Assembly: GCA_902796965.1 (NCBI GenBank) | Contig: CADBRA010000049.1 | Location: 1-58,151, forward strand | Source: an uncultured Eubacteriales bacterium | GTDB lineage: Bacteria; Bacillota; Clostridia; Peptostreptococcales; Anaerovoracaceae | Direction of reading: 5' to 3' | DNA: 58,151 bases | Part shown: positions 42,711 through 51,732 of the stretch, piece after piece | How positions within the stretch are numbered: position 1 is the first letter of the stretch | Layout: every line of letters starts with the position of its first letter | Made by a program: the position numbers and the translations under genes | Notes under the pieces: generated by a model | Databases searched by the model: none | Told to the model about the DNA's origin: nothing | The model's input: only the letters and a program-made list of their open reading frames with translations

Positions 42711-43220
42711 TTGAAAAATCGGCTTTTAATAATACTTATATCAGTCATTATGATATTTTCGTTTGCGGGATGCGCTTCGTACGACGTCCAGCCTTCATCG
42801 TCAGGCTCATCTGCCGGAGTTTCCGCTGAAAAAGAACTTTCAGTGCTCTCTATGAAAACATTTGAATCAAAAGCCGGAAAATTCGGAGACGTAAAGGATC
42901 TGACGGGCGATTACGGATATGATGCCGCGCTCGTCAGTTCAAAGGATAATATCAATTATATATACATGTATCTGCCCGGAGCTGATATGGCTGAATCAAT
43001 TATCACAGACGGCGACGGCGACGGTGAAAAGGATAAAGATATTACTGTTGAAAAAGAAGGGTCGAATTACGCGCTGTATATCCAGGATTCAGATACGCTC
43101 TACGCACAGTATCTCAGGGTCGGAAACATGATCGTCGCCGTAAGCGGGAAACATTCTGCTAAAGACAGGGCGGCATCGGCAGCAGATTCGTTTTTCAAGG
43201 AACTGGGCTACAATTTGTAA
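42711..43220 (+). CDS. Small lipoprotein of unknown function
   Basis: A 169-residue exported lipoprotein. The signal peptide MKNRLLIILISVIMIFSFAG is followed by the lipobox FAGC (Cys 21), then a serine-rich linker (SSSGSSAGVSAE). The mature part is acidic with a DGDGDGEKDKD segment that could bind calcium. No family is recognised. The start codon is TTG 42711, with GGAGG at 42701-42705. It is flanked by its own terminator and by the oppositely oriented EamA gene. Confidence 0.8.
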   Translation: MKNRLLIILISVIMIFSFAGCASYDVQPSSSGSSAGVSAEKELSVLSMKTFESKAGKFGDVKDLTGDYGYDAALVSSKDNINYIYMYLPGADMAESIITDGDGDGEKDKDITVEKEGSNYALYIQDSDTLYAQYLRVGNMIVAVSGKHSAKDRAASAADSFFKELGYNL

Positions 43221-43259
43221 CCCGATTTAAACTTGACCATAATATTTATCGGTAAAATT

Positions 43260-43312
43260 AAGCCGGGCGCTTAGTCATCAGATTATTCTAATCACTCTGC
43301 CCGGCTTTTTCA
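43260..43312 (+). terminator. Terminator of the lipoprotein gene
   Basis: AAGCCGGGC and GCCCGGCTT form a 9-bp stem around a loop of about 30 nt, followed by TTTTT. Confidence 0.75.
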
Positions 43313-43332
43313 GAATATTAATTTTTGTACAG

Positions 43333-43360
43333 AAAAACAGCCGCATGTGGCGGCTGTTTT
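43333..43360. terminator. Bidirectional terminator between lipoprotein and EamA genes
   Basis: AAAACAGCCGC-ATGTG-GCGGCTGTTTT, 11 bp, with T-runs on both strands; it ends the EamA transcript from the right. Confidence 0.85.
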
Positions 43361-43381
43361 CAAGCTTGCGGACTTGATTTT

Positions 43382-44395
43382 CTATTTTTCTTTGTGTGTA
43401 AGCAGAACTCTCTTCTGTGAACCGGCATATCTTATGCTGACGGCCGGCTCAGCGGAACTGTCCGCGTGAGCGGACGCGTGTTCCTTTTTTGTAAGCTCAG
43501 GAATCGAGAGCAGTATGACCATAGTGAACATCATCACGAACCCTGCATAATCTGTAACAGTGAATCTTGTCCCCAGCCAGAAATATGAAATGACAGGCGA
43601 AGCTACTGTCTCGATCGCGGAGAGCATCCCCGCTTTTACTGGTCCGATTAGTACAGTACTCTGCATGAACATCGAAAAAGCGAGAACAGTGCCGACCAAT
43701 ATGATCAGAGCCATTGCGGCCAGACCATGAATGTCCATATTCCCGGCCGGGATGGTCCAGACTTTTACGACGAGGGCCAGTGCTGCTCCGCCGATCAGAA
43801 TTCCTGCGCCCATGACGGGTTCGCTGCCGTACTTTTTGATAATTCCAGGCGGAAGTACTGTGTAGAGCATCAGTGAGACGGCAGCAAGGATTAGCCAGAT
43901 CACCGTTGAGAAAGAAAATGCAAAGCCGCCAGTTCTGCCGTGTGTCGATATGAGAAAAACAGCCGCGAGCATTATAATGAGGCCGAATGTCTCTGATTTA
44001 TATGGCAGACGTTTCATCTTTGCACATGTTACGGCAAGCACGAGGGCTTCGCCGGAGTACTGGATTGCTGTAGCCACGCCTGCATTTGTATTATTTATCG
44101 AGATCATATAAGAGTACTGAACAAGCATGAGGCCGGCTATCGCAAAGAATACTATGAAGAGCATATCTTCCGGTGCAGTTAGCATTCTTTTAAGGCTGCT
44201 GCGCGACCGGCCGCTCATCAGCGTCATGACCAGAAATATCATGCCGGATGATATCATCCTGACGACTGTAAGCCAGCTTGGATCGACGTTTTTTTCCGTA
44301 AAGAGAAACTGACCGAGCGTTCCTGAAAACGCCCAGCAGCACCCGGAAGTAAGTGCGAAAATTATACCTTTGAGACTGTTTCTGCTCTTTGTCAA
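43382..44395 (-). CDS. EamA/DMT family transporter
   Basis: A 337-residue membrane protein with about ten hydrophobic segments and the two EamA repeats (first GIIFALTSGCCWAFSGTLGQ, second beginning near AAVSLMLYTVLPPG). Drug/metabolite transporters of this type export amino acids or other metabolites; the substrate is not predictable. The start codon is TTG 44395, after AAGGAGC. The soluble C-terminal tail of about 35 residues includes ASAHADSSAEPA, encoded by a GTCCGC-GTGA-GCGGAC palindrome (43460-43475). Confidence 0.88.
   Translation of the reverse strand: MTKSRNSLKGIIFALTSGCCWAFSGTLGQFLFTEKNVDPSWLTVVRMISSGMIFLVMTLMSGRSRSSLKRMLTAPEDMLFIVFFAIAGLMLVQYSYMISINNTNAGVATAIQYSGEALVLAVTCAKMKRLPYKSETFGLIIMLAAVFLISTHGRTGGFAFSFSTVIWLILAAVSLMLYTVLPPGIIKKYGSEPVMGAGILIGGAALALVVKVWTIPAGNMDIHGLAAMALIILVGTVLAFSMFMQSTVLIGPVKAGMLSAIETVASPVISYFWLGTRFTVTDYAGFVMMFTMVILLSIPELTKKEHASAHADSSAEPAVSIRYAGSQKRVLLTHKEK
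43460..43475. repeat. Palindrome in the 3' end of the EamA gene
   Basis: GTCCGC-GTGA-GCGGAC. Same arms as the GGA-loop palindromes but with a 4-nt GTGA loop; in frame it encodes part of the C-terminal tail. Confidence 0.5.
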
Positions 44396-44702
44396 GGTGA
44401 AGCTCCTTAATGCTGCATAAGCGCAGCTGTTCTTTTATTTTCAGTAGTGTAAACGCTAAATGCCATTTTATTCTTGAAATGAAAAATTTACAATGCATTA
44501 ATTCGAAAAATTCATGGTAACGGCAGAATGTACGGTTTCTTCAAACATTAAGCATATGTCGTGAACGTCTTCATAAATGTCTGCGGAGCGGACAAAAGTT
44601 TCTATGCCTGAGCATATGCCGGCTACACGTAAAGACGATTGTGAAGCTGACATTAAAATTCAAAACTAAAAAGATTAATTTGACTTTCTGTTTAGTATAC
44701 TC
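44396..44702. other. Divergent intergenic region
   Basis: Between the EamA and MBL-rubredoxin genes. GTCTGC-GGA-GCGGAC (44579-44593) is another GGA-loop palindrome with one mismatch. Nothing else is identified apart from the promoter that follows. Confidence 0.5.
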
Positions 44703-44711
44703 TGATATAAT
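44703..44711 (+). promoter_or_regulatory. Extended -10 promoter of the MBL-rubredoxin gene
   Basis: TGATATAAT (44703-44711). A TTGACT at 44680 is 20 bp upstream, longer than ideal, so the extended -10 probably carries recognition. The leader is about 140 nt. Confidence 0.55.
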
Positions 44712-44860
44712 CATACGTACGGAAGAGTGTTTCAGACACTGCCTGATATCTGCTTTCCGGATAAACCAGATAAAATATATATTTCATCAGATACGCATAT
44801 CCCAGCTGCCTGCTGTTTGAAGCAGATTGGCTCTGTGTGCATGATAGAAAGGAATTCATC

Positions 44861-45817
44861 ATGAAAATCAAAGCAGTAAAATTATTTAAGAACGGTTATA
44901 TGACGCAGCCATTCGCGTTTGGTGGCGAGGGTGCAGATGGTCTTGATCCTTCTGTTAAATACCGTTCCAGCCTGCAGAATTATGTTATAGATACTGGAAA
45001 TGAGGTAATTCTCGTAGATACAGGCATGCCTAAGGAGTTTCCGGAGCAGGTTCCTGACGAAAAGACGCCGATATTCATGGGCAATATCATCAGTGACTAT
45101 GTAACTGCGCTCGGCGAAGCAGGCTACAAACCTGAACAGGTTTCAAAGATTCTTGTTACTCACAAGCACGCTGATCACACCGGAGAGCTCAGAAGCTTTC
45201 CGAACGCAAAGATATACGCTTCGAGGACAGAAGCAGCTTCTGATGAGCTTAATGATCTTCCTAATGTAATTCCGGTCGATTTTACCGACGGACCTTATTT
45301 CAACTTTCCGGAAAGTCAGAAAATCGCCGACGGGATTACATACATAAAGGCACCTGGCCACACCTCAGGAAACAGCATCGTGATCGTCGAGGACGGCGGT
45401 CTTTTCTATATGATTCACGGCGACATAACATACTGCGACGAAGCACTTTATGCGAATAAGCTGTCTGTTGTTTTTGAAGATCCGAAGGCTGCGAGAAATT
45501 CCCTGAATCTGGTACGCGAATTCATTGCATATCACCCAACTGTATATTGTTCAACTCATACTCCGCTCGGATATGAAAATCTCGAATCGAAGCATGTAAC
45601 AGACCTTGATAATCCTCCAGAGATTATTTCTCCTGAAGAAACCGTTGTAAAGACTGCCACAGGGAAATATGTATGTTCTGTCTGTGGATACGTTTATGAC
45701 CCTGAAAAGGGTGATCCGTCTCAGAATATACCTGCAGGAACAAAGTTTGAGGATCTGCCTGAAGACTGGCACTGTCCGAGATGCAAACAGAGCAGAGACA
45801 AGTTTACAAGAGCATAG
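44861..45817 (+). CDS. Metallo-beta-lactamase fold protein fused to rubredoxin
   Basis: A 318-residue fusion. Residues 1-250 form a metallo-beta-lactamase hydrolase/oxidoreductase domain with [14 protein letters not shown] (HxHxDH, about 109-114), APGHTSGNS and [10 protein letters not shown] as metal ligands. Residues about 270-318 are a complete rubredoxin: [17 protein letters not shown] and [13 protein letters not shown] hold the two CxxC pairs for one iron. There is no flavodoxin domain, so it is not a typical FprA NO/O2 reductase. Redox chemistry at the MBL site fed by rubredoxin is inferred. ATG 44861 follows AAAGGA. Confidence 0.9.
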   Translation: MKIKAVKLFKNGYMTQPFAFGGEGADGLDPSVKYRSSLQNYVIDTGNEVILVDTGMPKEFPEQVPDEKTPIFMGNIISDYVTALGEAGYKPEQVSKILVTHKHADHTGELRSFPNAKIYASRTEAASDELNDLPNVIPVDFTDGPYFNFPESQKIADGITYIKAPGHTSGNSIVIVEDGGLFYMIHGDITYCDEALYANKLSVVFEDPKAARNSLNLVREFIAYHPTVYCSTHTPLGYENLESKHVTDLDNPPEIISPEETVVKTATGKYVCSVCGYVYDPEKGDPSQNIPAGTKFEDLPEDWHCPRCKQSRDKFTRA

Positions 45818-45882
45818 AACACAGGGCAGCACATCGGCGATGACCTGGCACGAATCTGGTATTATGCTGATGTTGCGTTTAT

Positions 45883-45939
45883 AAAGACAAAGACCGCGCC
45901 GGCGAAGCTCAGCACTTCACCGGCACGGTCTTTGTCTTT
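45883..45939. terminator. Very strong terminator after the MBL-rubredoxin gene
   Basis: AAAGACAAAGACCG-C-GCCGG and CCGGC-A-CGGTCTTTGTCTTT pair over about 19 bp around a 15-nt loop, T-rich on both strands. Confidence 0.85.
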
Positions 45940-46315
45940 CCTATTGTTCTGTCACATCACCGGATGTAATTTAATCCGGCAGGTTCCAGTATATATGAAT
46001 TTTCCAACGGACAAGTCCGCGGAGTTCTGATTGCCAAGTGCAGCTTGTAATCGTACATCATTTTCAGACTTTTAAGTTACAAGTGCAAATATATTTGAAT
46101 CAGTACATTTATTACAAAGCAGTCCAACGGCCGAATCAGCGGTAAATTCTGCTTTTAAGCAAGGAAGTACAGTCAAACTCCATGATATGTTGCATATATA
46201 AATTACATATTTAATCTATATATGCAAGCATCAAGTAAAAGAAACACGGTTTTCAATCCACATTCGAGCGTGCGAGTCGAAAGCCGCAGCCCCTATGACA
46301 TGATAATATGCAGTT
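45940..46315. other. Gene-free gap before hcp
   Basis: Contains the perfect 11-bp inverted repeat TTGCATATATA / TATATATGCAA (46190-46200 and 46217-46227) and two CAAGTGCA copies (46036, 46079). On the minus strand this is downstream of hcp. No gene is seen. Confidence 0.45.
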
Positions 46316-47905
46316 TTAACCGAGCAGTTCTCTGATGTCTTCTTCAGGAGTCTTGATCGGAGCTATCTCGAAGTTTTCGACGAGGTAGCTGAGAATGTCA
46401 GGCGCGATGAATGCAGGAAGGGTCGGTCCGAGCTTTATTCCCTTTACGCCGAGGTACAGGAGTGAGAGAAGTATTGATACGGCTTTCTGCTCGTACCATG
46501 AAAGCACAAAAGAAAGAGGCAGATCATTTATTCCGCATCCGAACACTTCAGCGAGTGCTACTGCCACCTGAACTGCGCCGTATGCGTCGTTGCACTGACC
46601 CATATCGAGCAGTCTTGGAATTCCGTCAATAGTTCCGAGGTCGAGATCATTGAAGCGGTATTTGCCGCACGCGAGCGTAAGCACAAGCGTGTCCTTAGGA
46701 GTCTGCTTGACGAATTCAGTGTAGTAATTTCTGCCTGGTTTAGCGCCATCACATCCTGCAACGAGGAATATGTGTCTGATGTGACCGTTCTTTACCGCTT
46801 CTACCACTTTATCAGCCACTGAAAGTACAGCGCCGTGTCCGAATCCGGTAGTCACCGACGTTCCGCCGTTTATGCCCGTGAACTGCTTGTCCTCGCTGTA
46901 TCCGCCGAGTTCAATCGCCTTCTCGATTACAGGAGTGAAATCCTTGTCCTCGCCGATGTGCTTGATTCCAGGGAATGAAACGAGCTCTGTCGTGAATACC
47001 CTGTCTTCGTAGCTCTTCTTAGGCGGCATGAGGCAGTTTGTCGTAAAGAGGAATGCTCCCGGAACGCCGTCGAATTCCTTCTGCTGGTTCTGCCATGCTG
47101 TTCCAAAATTACCCTTGAGGTGCTTATATTTTCTGAGTTCAGGATATCCGTGAGCAGGGAGCATTTCGCCGTGAGTATAGACGTTTACACCCTTTCCTTC
47201 AGTCTGCTTGAGCAGGAGCTCAAGGTCTTTCAGGTCGTGGCCTGTGATGACGATGAACGGTCCCTTTTCAACTTTGAGTGAAACTTCAGCAGGCTGCGGA
47301 GTTCCATATGCTTCTGTGTTAGCTTTGTCCAGGAGAGCCATGCATGCTACATTCGCCTTTCCGGCATCCATAGATGCTGCGATGAGATCATTCACGTTCT
47401 CGCAAGTGCCGACTTTCCTGAGTCCTTCGCAGAACGATCTGTTGACGTCAGTATCAGTGTATCCGAGCATCAGAGCGTGATAAGCGTAAGCAGCCATGCC
47501 TCTGAGTGCGAAGAGCACGAGAGACTTCAGCGAGCGGATATTTTCATCAGGGTGATGCCATAAACTATTCATATTGAATGGAGCGCATTCGCCTGAGTCA
47601 GCGGAGCTGACGCCTGCGAGACGAGCTGCTTCCTCTTTTGTTTTTCTTATCAGCTCTTCTATTGTTTCGTTATTGAAATTTACATTTGTGACAGTTGTGA
47701 ATAATCCCTCGATTACAATTCGGTAAGTGTTTTTGTCTGCTTTAGCGTTGTTTTCCTCGAGTCTGGCGAGCGTTATAAGAGCTCCTGTAAGCTCGTCCTG
47801 GAGCTCAGCTGTATCAGCTTTTTTGCCGCATACGCCTGCTAAGCCCATACATCCTTTGCATCCTGCTGTCTGCTCGCACTGAAAACAAAACATTTTTTCG
47901 TCCAT
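46316..47905 (-). CDS. hcp: Hydroxylamine reductase (hybrid cluster protein)
   Basis: A 529-residue hybrid-cluster protein, cytoplasmic, active on hydroxylamine and nitric oxide. The N-terminal cluster cysteines are CFQCEQTAGCKGCMGLAGVCG (residues 7-27; here CFQCEQT and CKGCMG). Hybrid-cluster ligands are in TTNCLMPP, VAGCDGAKPGRNYY and LTLACGKYRFN, with HGxE-like THGEMLPAHGYPEL. Length is normal for the anaerobe type. AAAGGAG precedes ATG 47905. A GTCAGC-GGA-GCTGAC palindrome encodes part of GVSSADSGE. A ferredoxin gene lies upstream on the same strand. Confidence 0.97.
   Translation of the reverse strand: MDEKMFCFQCEQTAGCKGCMGLAGVCGKKADTAELQDELTGALITLARLEENNAKADKNTYRIVIEGLFTTVTNVNFNNETIEELIRKTKEEAARLAGVSSADSGECAPFNMNSLWHHPDENIRSLKSLVLFALRGMAAYAYHALMLGYTDTDVNRSFCEGLRKVGTCENVNDLIAASMDAGKANVACMALLDKANTEAYGTPQPAEVSLKVEKGPFIVITGHDLKDLELLLKQTEGKGVNVYTHGEMLPAHGYPELRKYKHLKGNFGTAWQNQQKEFDGVPGAFLFTTNCLMPPKKSYEDRVFTTELVSFPGIKHIGEDKDFTPVIEKAIELGGYSEDKQFTGINGGTSVTTGFGHGAVLSVADKVVEAVKNGHIRHIFLVAGCDGAKPGRNYYTEFVKQTPKDTLVLTLACGKYRFNDLDLGTIDGIPRLLDMGQCNDAYGAVQVAVALAEVFGCGINDLPLSFVLSWYEQKAVSILLSLLYLGVKGIKLGPTLPAFIAPDILSYLVENFEIAPIKTPEEDIRELLG
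47597..47611. repeat. GGA-loop palindrome inside hcp
   Basis: GTCAGC-GGA-GCTGAC, perfect 6-bp arms, identical to the copy at 57543-57557 inside an unrelated ferredoxin gene. Both are read in the same frame as V-S-S-A-D. Confidence 0.65.
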
Positions 47906-48065
47906 TTCTCTTTCTCCTTTGTTAAATTGAGAACCTGCTGTCAGCGATCGGTATCTTTTATTTAAGGGTCTGTCCTGCTCAGCAGATAAAATTCAGTTTA
48001 TTTACTTATTTGAAGAAGCATATCTAAGGTCCGCCGCAGCCGCTGTCTCCTGCTGTAGTAACATA

Positions 48066-48794
48066 TTACTCAGTCAGGCTGCCGTCGCGGTTAACTGTGA
48101 CTACGCGCCACGGAATGAATTTGCCGCTCGACTGAAGCGCGTTCTGCGCGGCCGACTGAAGTCCGCCACAGCACGGAACATCCATTCTGAGTATAGTAAC
48201 CGACTTGATGTCGTTTAACGATATGATCTGCGTGAGCTTTTCTGTGTAATCGACCATGTCGAGTTTAGGACATCCTATGAGGGTAATTCTGTCTTTCATG
48301 AAGTCCTCGTGGATATTCGCGTATGCGTAAGCTGTACAGTCAGCTGCGATCAAAATCCCGGCGCCGTTATAAAACGGAGCCTGAACAGGCAGAAGCTTTA
48401 TCTGAACTGGCCACTGTCTCAGCCTCGAGGCAGACTTCGAAGCGCTGTCTGACGGAGTATCATCAGATCGGTATTCTCTGTCGGAAAAATCCACAGGTGC
48501 AGATCCAGGGCATCCGGCAAACGGTCCGCTGTCCGGCAAACTGGCAGCAAATCCGCCGGAGTTTTTTGCTCTTTCTACGGCCTTCTGATCATAAGCCGAA
48601 GCTTCTCTTTCCTCGAACGTTATTGCGCCTGTCGGACACTCTGGAAGGCAGTCTCCTAAACCATCACAGAAATCTTCGCGCAGGAGCTTTGCTTTGCCGC
48701 CGACTATGCCGATAGCGCCTTCGTGGCACGCTGTGGCACAGATTCCGCATCCATTGCAGTCTTCTTCATTTATATGAATGATCTGTCTTATCAA
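48066..48794 (-). CDS. 4Fe-4S dicluster ferredoxin-type protein partnering Hcp
   Basis: A 242-residue protein. Two [4Fe-4S] motifs are in the first 60 residues: CNGCGICATACHEGA and CDGLGDCLPECPTGA. A serine-rich linker (about 90-125) is followed by a conserved C-terminal domain with AADCTAYAYANIHEDFM, GCPKLD and VPCCGGLQSAA. This type is regularly found beside hcp in clostridia and probably delivers electrons to it. The start is TTG 48794 after GGAGG. It is 160 nt upstream of hcp and divergent from the Crp/Fnr gene. Confidence 0.9.
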   Translation of the reverse strand: MIRQIIHINEEDCNGCGICATACHEGAIGIVGGKAKLLREDFCDGLGDCLPECPTGAITFEEREASAYDQKAVERAKNSGGFAASLPDSGPFAGCPGSAPVDFSDREYRSDDTPSDSASKSASRLRQWPVQIKLLPVQAPFYNGAGILIAADCTAYAYANIHEDFMKDRITLIGCPKLDMVDYTEKLTQIISLNDIKSVTILRMDVPCCGGLQSAAQNALQSSGKFIPWRVVTVNRDGSLTE

Positions 48795-48962
48795 ATCCGG
48801 CCTCCATTTTTTACTGTTGTCGTTTTCCTTGTTTTCATGTCATGATTATATTAAAATACACGTGAATAGTATGTTGCTTTAACCACAAAATTAAATTAAT
48901 TAAATAAAATCTGAATCTGTGTTGTTTGTTTATTGCAAAACTGACGGTGAAAAATAAAAAAT

Positions 48963-49652
48963 ATGGATGAAATAAGAAAGAAAGATACGATATCTGCAGA
49001 ACGGCTTAAACATGTAGCGTTGTTCCGCGGGATGTCGGCGCAGGAAATCGAAACAGCTCTAATAAAGCTCGGATCTTTTGAAAAGGAATACCCGAAGGAC
49101 AGTGTCGTGCTGCGCGCAGGAGAAAAAACAGAATGCATAGGAATTGTGCTTGAGGGAAGTGTCACAATTGAGAACATAGATATATGGGGAAACAGAACGA
49201 TATTAAGCCTCGTCGGAGGTGACGGATTTTTTGCAGAAACGTATGCTATTCTCAAAGATGAAAAGCTGCTTATTAACGTGAATGCTAATGAGCAGAGCAG
49301 GATACTTTTTATTAAGACTCCAGACGGCTCGGACGGTTCCCCCGACATGTGGGAATATCATTTTATGCTGAATCTGATGAAGATTTCGGCGAAGAAAAAT
49401 CTGGGGCTTTCAGGCAGAGCTCTTAATATTTCTGCAAAAACCGTGCGCGGGCGCGTGATGTCTTACCTGAACTCAGTGTCTATAAAAACAGGAGTCCGCG
49501 AATTCGACATACCATTTGACCGGCAGCAGATGGCGGATTACCTCAATGTTGAACGCACTGCGCTTTCAAAGGAACTTGGAAAGATGAAAGCAGACGGGCT
49601 GATAGATTACAGAAAAAATCACTTCTCGATGCTGAAACAGGATATTGAATGA
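48963..49652 (+). CDS. Crp/Fnr family transcriptional regulator (HcpR-like context)
   Basis: A 229-residue regulator with an N-terminal cyclic-nucleotide-binding-like beta barrel (about 20-135, including GEKTECIGIVLEGSVTIEN) and a C-terminal winged helix (RQQMADYLNVERTALSKEL, about 188-206). No Fe-S cysteine set is visible in the sensor domain, so an Fnr-type cluster is unlikely; haem or small-molecule sensing is possible. It is divergent from ferredoxin-hcp, the context of HcpR-like nitrosative-stress regulators. The ribosome binding site before ATG 48963 is weak. Confidence 0.88.
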   Translation: MDEIRKKDTISAERLKHVALFRGMSAQEIETALIKLGSFEKEYPKDSVVLRAGEKTECIGIVLEGSVTIENIDIWGNRTILSLVGGDGFFAETYAILKDEKLLINVNANEQSRILFIKTPDGSDGSPDMWEYHFMLNLMKISAKKNLGLSGRALNISAKTVRGRVMSYLNSVSIKTGVREFDIPFDRQQMADYLNVERTALSKELGKMKADGLIDYRKNHFSMLKQDIE

Positions 49653-49671
49653 CATGGCCGTGATAATGATG

Positions 49672-49700
49672 AAAAAGGAAGGGCAGAAACCTTCCTTTTT
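49672..49700. terminator. Terminator of the Crp/Fnr gene
   Basis: AAAAAGGAAGG-GCAGAAA-CCTTCCTTTTT, 11 bp with T-run. Confidence 0.88.
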
Positions 49701-49948
49701 GCTTTAATTATTTCACGTATTATCAAACTTTGCCAATTTGTTTCGTCTTAATTCCGCAAGCAAGCCTGTATGATTGATTGACTCTGCCCTCTTACGATAA
49801 AGATTTACTGTGCCGCGGATTTATCAGGTGCTTGGTTATCCTCAAGATAATCGATTCCATTGCGGCACAGGTTCATAACTCTGATGTGTCTATAATGTAA
49901 AATTGTTTATGCGGACTCCTCCTTAATCAGGAATTGTCATGCGGCATT

Positions 49949-50749
49949 TTAATTTTTTATAATGTCGATATAACAGATTTCAGGATTATTGTATAATCGC
50001 GGAATGAAATATTTTCTGCGGTTCAATCCGCGGCTTATGAGTATGCTGTTAGGGCCGAGATCGATTAATCCCTGTGCGAACTTAGGGAAAAGTCCTTCCT
50101 GTGGCGCGTAGATCCCCTGGTTTATAAACGGAATCCGCCACTGTCCGCCGTGCGCGTGCCCTGAGATGATGAGATCACAGTCTACCTTGCTGTAAAACTC
50201 AGGATACCATGGCCTGTGCGACAGCAGAATCCTGAACCATCTGCTGGAAAACAGCTGAGATGCGCGGTCAGGCGTACAGTCCGGCTGGTGATGCATGCTG
50301 TGAAGTCCTGCGATTTCAATGCCGGAGGTTTCTATTATGACAGAGTTGTCTTCAAGAACATGAACCCCGAGGTCTTTGAGCTTCTGCTTCTGTCTTATGC
50401 GCACATCGTCCGTCATGCGTCTTTCATGATTTCCCTCGACATAGAACAGCGGATAGTCACCAAGCTCTGAAACGAGTTCAAACGCAGGTCCGCTGTCTTT
50501 TTTGTCATCAATGATGTCACCGGGCATAACTATCAGATCCGGACGGGCGCGGTGCACACGCTCGACTATATGTTTCTGATTTTTTCCGAATGTGCTGCTG
50601 TGAAGATCAGAAAGCACGCAGATACGTGTCTGATGCTTTATTTCAGGTGCCGCAATCCTGTAGAACGTTTCATCGATGCGAAACGGCAGACCCGCGGCAG
50701 CTGCTGCTCCTGCAGCAGTCATGCAGGCTGTAATGATTTTCTTATTCAT
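49949..50749 (-). CDS. Metallophosphoesterase, membrane-anchored
   Basis: About 266 residues (start uncertain). Calcineurin-type motifs are CVLSDLHS, VMPGDIID, VEGNHE and IISGHAHGGQW, in order, for a dinuclear metal site. A short hydrophobic N terminus (ACMTAAGAAAAAGLPF) suggests membrane anchoring with the enzyme outside, like YaeI/YkuE relatives that act on lipids or envelope. ATG 50749 or ATG 50773 are possible starts; neither has a good ribosome binding site, and the frame runs on into the preceding gene. The gene follows the aldo/keto reductase closely. Confidence 0.85.
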   Translation of the reverse strand: MNKKIITACMTAAGAAAAAGLPFRIDETFYRIAAPEIKHQTRICVLSDLHSSTFGKNQKHIVERVHRARPDLIVMPGDIIDDKKDSGPAFELVSELGDYPLFYVEGNHERRMTDDVRIRQKQKLKDLGVHVLEDNSVIIETSGIEIAGLHSMHHQPDCTPDRASQLFSSRWFRILLSHRPWYPEFYSKVDCDLIISGHAHGGQWRIPFINQGIYAPQEGLFPKFAQGLIDLGPNSILISRGLNRRKYFIPRLYNNPEICYIDIIKN

Positions 50750-50792
50750 ATTAATTATTATTTTCTGTACCATGATGTGGCATGCCGCATCA

Positions 50793-51650
50793 TCAGTCAT
50801 CCATCTCATCAGGCATGGCGCACTTGCCGCCAAGGTTTTTAAGAGCATCTATCTCTGCCATTTCCTGATCATTTAGCATGAAATCGAACGAGTCGAGATT
50901 CGAGTCCATGCGTTCTCTGTGAACTGATTTAGGCAGAGGTATAATACCGTGCTGCATGATCCACCGCAGCGTTACCTGTGAACTGGTTTTGCCGTACTTA
51001 ATACCTGTCCTGACGAGAGTTTCGTTTTCAAGTACGGCAGCGCGGGCAAACGGACTCCACGCTTCCACGGCGATGCCGTTTCTTATGCAATAATCTGAAA
51101 TGGAGAGCTGCGCCCATCCTGGATGAAACTCTATTTGATTTACCATAGGTTTTATGGATTCTGTCTCCATGATCTCATCTATGTGATGAGGCAGGAAATT
51201 AGAGAGACCTATCGCTTTTACTCTCCCGTCATTATACAGCTTTTCGAGCGCACGCCATGTATCTCGGTTTATTTCCTTTGCTCTTTCACCATACGCCTTC
51301 AGACTCGCCGGCCAGTGGATGAGAAAAAGATCAAGGTAATCGAGACCGAGCGCATCCATCGTTCTGTCAAAGGAAGCGAGTGTCTTGTCGTATCCGCGGT
51401 CTGTATTCCAGACTTTGCTCGTCACGAAAATATCTTCGCGCGGAAGGCCGCATGTTCTGACGGCTTTACCGACGCCTGATTCGTTTCCGTAAAAAGAGGC
51501 TGTGTCGATAAGTCTGTAACCCGCGTCTATAGCTTCAAGCACCGCGCGGCATGTGTCATCCGCCGGTGTTTTATATGTACCGAATCCGATGCACGGAATC
51601 CTTACGCCGTTGTTGAGTTCATATGTCTCCGTAAAAGAAGTTGGAATCAC
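50793..51650 (-). CDS. Aldo/keto reductase
   Basis: About 285 residues, NADPH-dependent AKR of the AKR5-like group. The catalytic tetrad is visible: Asp/Tyr in RLIDTASFYGNE, Lys in FVTSKVWN and His in LFLIHWP. The cofactor loop LPKSVHRERMDSNLD is typical. The start is placed at GTG 51650, 9 nt after AAAGG; an in-frame GTG at 51659 overlaps that site. Substrates are small aldehydes or ketones. It is the second of several minus-strand genes and may be transcribed with the phosphoesterase. Confidence 0.9.
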   Translation of the reverse strand: MIPTSFTETYELNNGVRIPCIGFGTYKTPADDTCRAVLEAIDAGYRLIDTASFYGNESGVGKAVRTCGLPREDIFVTSKVWNTDRGYDKTLASFDRTMDALGLDYLDLFLIHWPASLKAYGERAKEINRDTWRALEKLYNDGRVKAIGLSNFLPHHIDEIMETESIKPMVNQIEFHPGWAQLSISDYCIRNGIAVEAWSPFARAAVLENETLVRTGIKYGKTSSQVTLRWIMQHGIIPLPKSVHRERMDSNLDSFDFMLNDQEMAEIDALKNLGGKCAMPDEMDD

Positions 51651-51732
51651 TTGTATCACCCTTTACCATGCACATTTGTCAGATCTGCGCGTATATAAAA
51701 AATTAACAGCTTATTGATTAATATCCAGGTTT

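Noticed and set aside
44861-45817. FprA-type flavodiiron NO/O2 reductase
   Set aside because: There is no flavodoxin domain, and the domain order is MBL then rubredoxin only.
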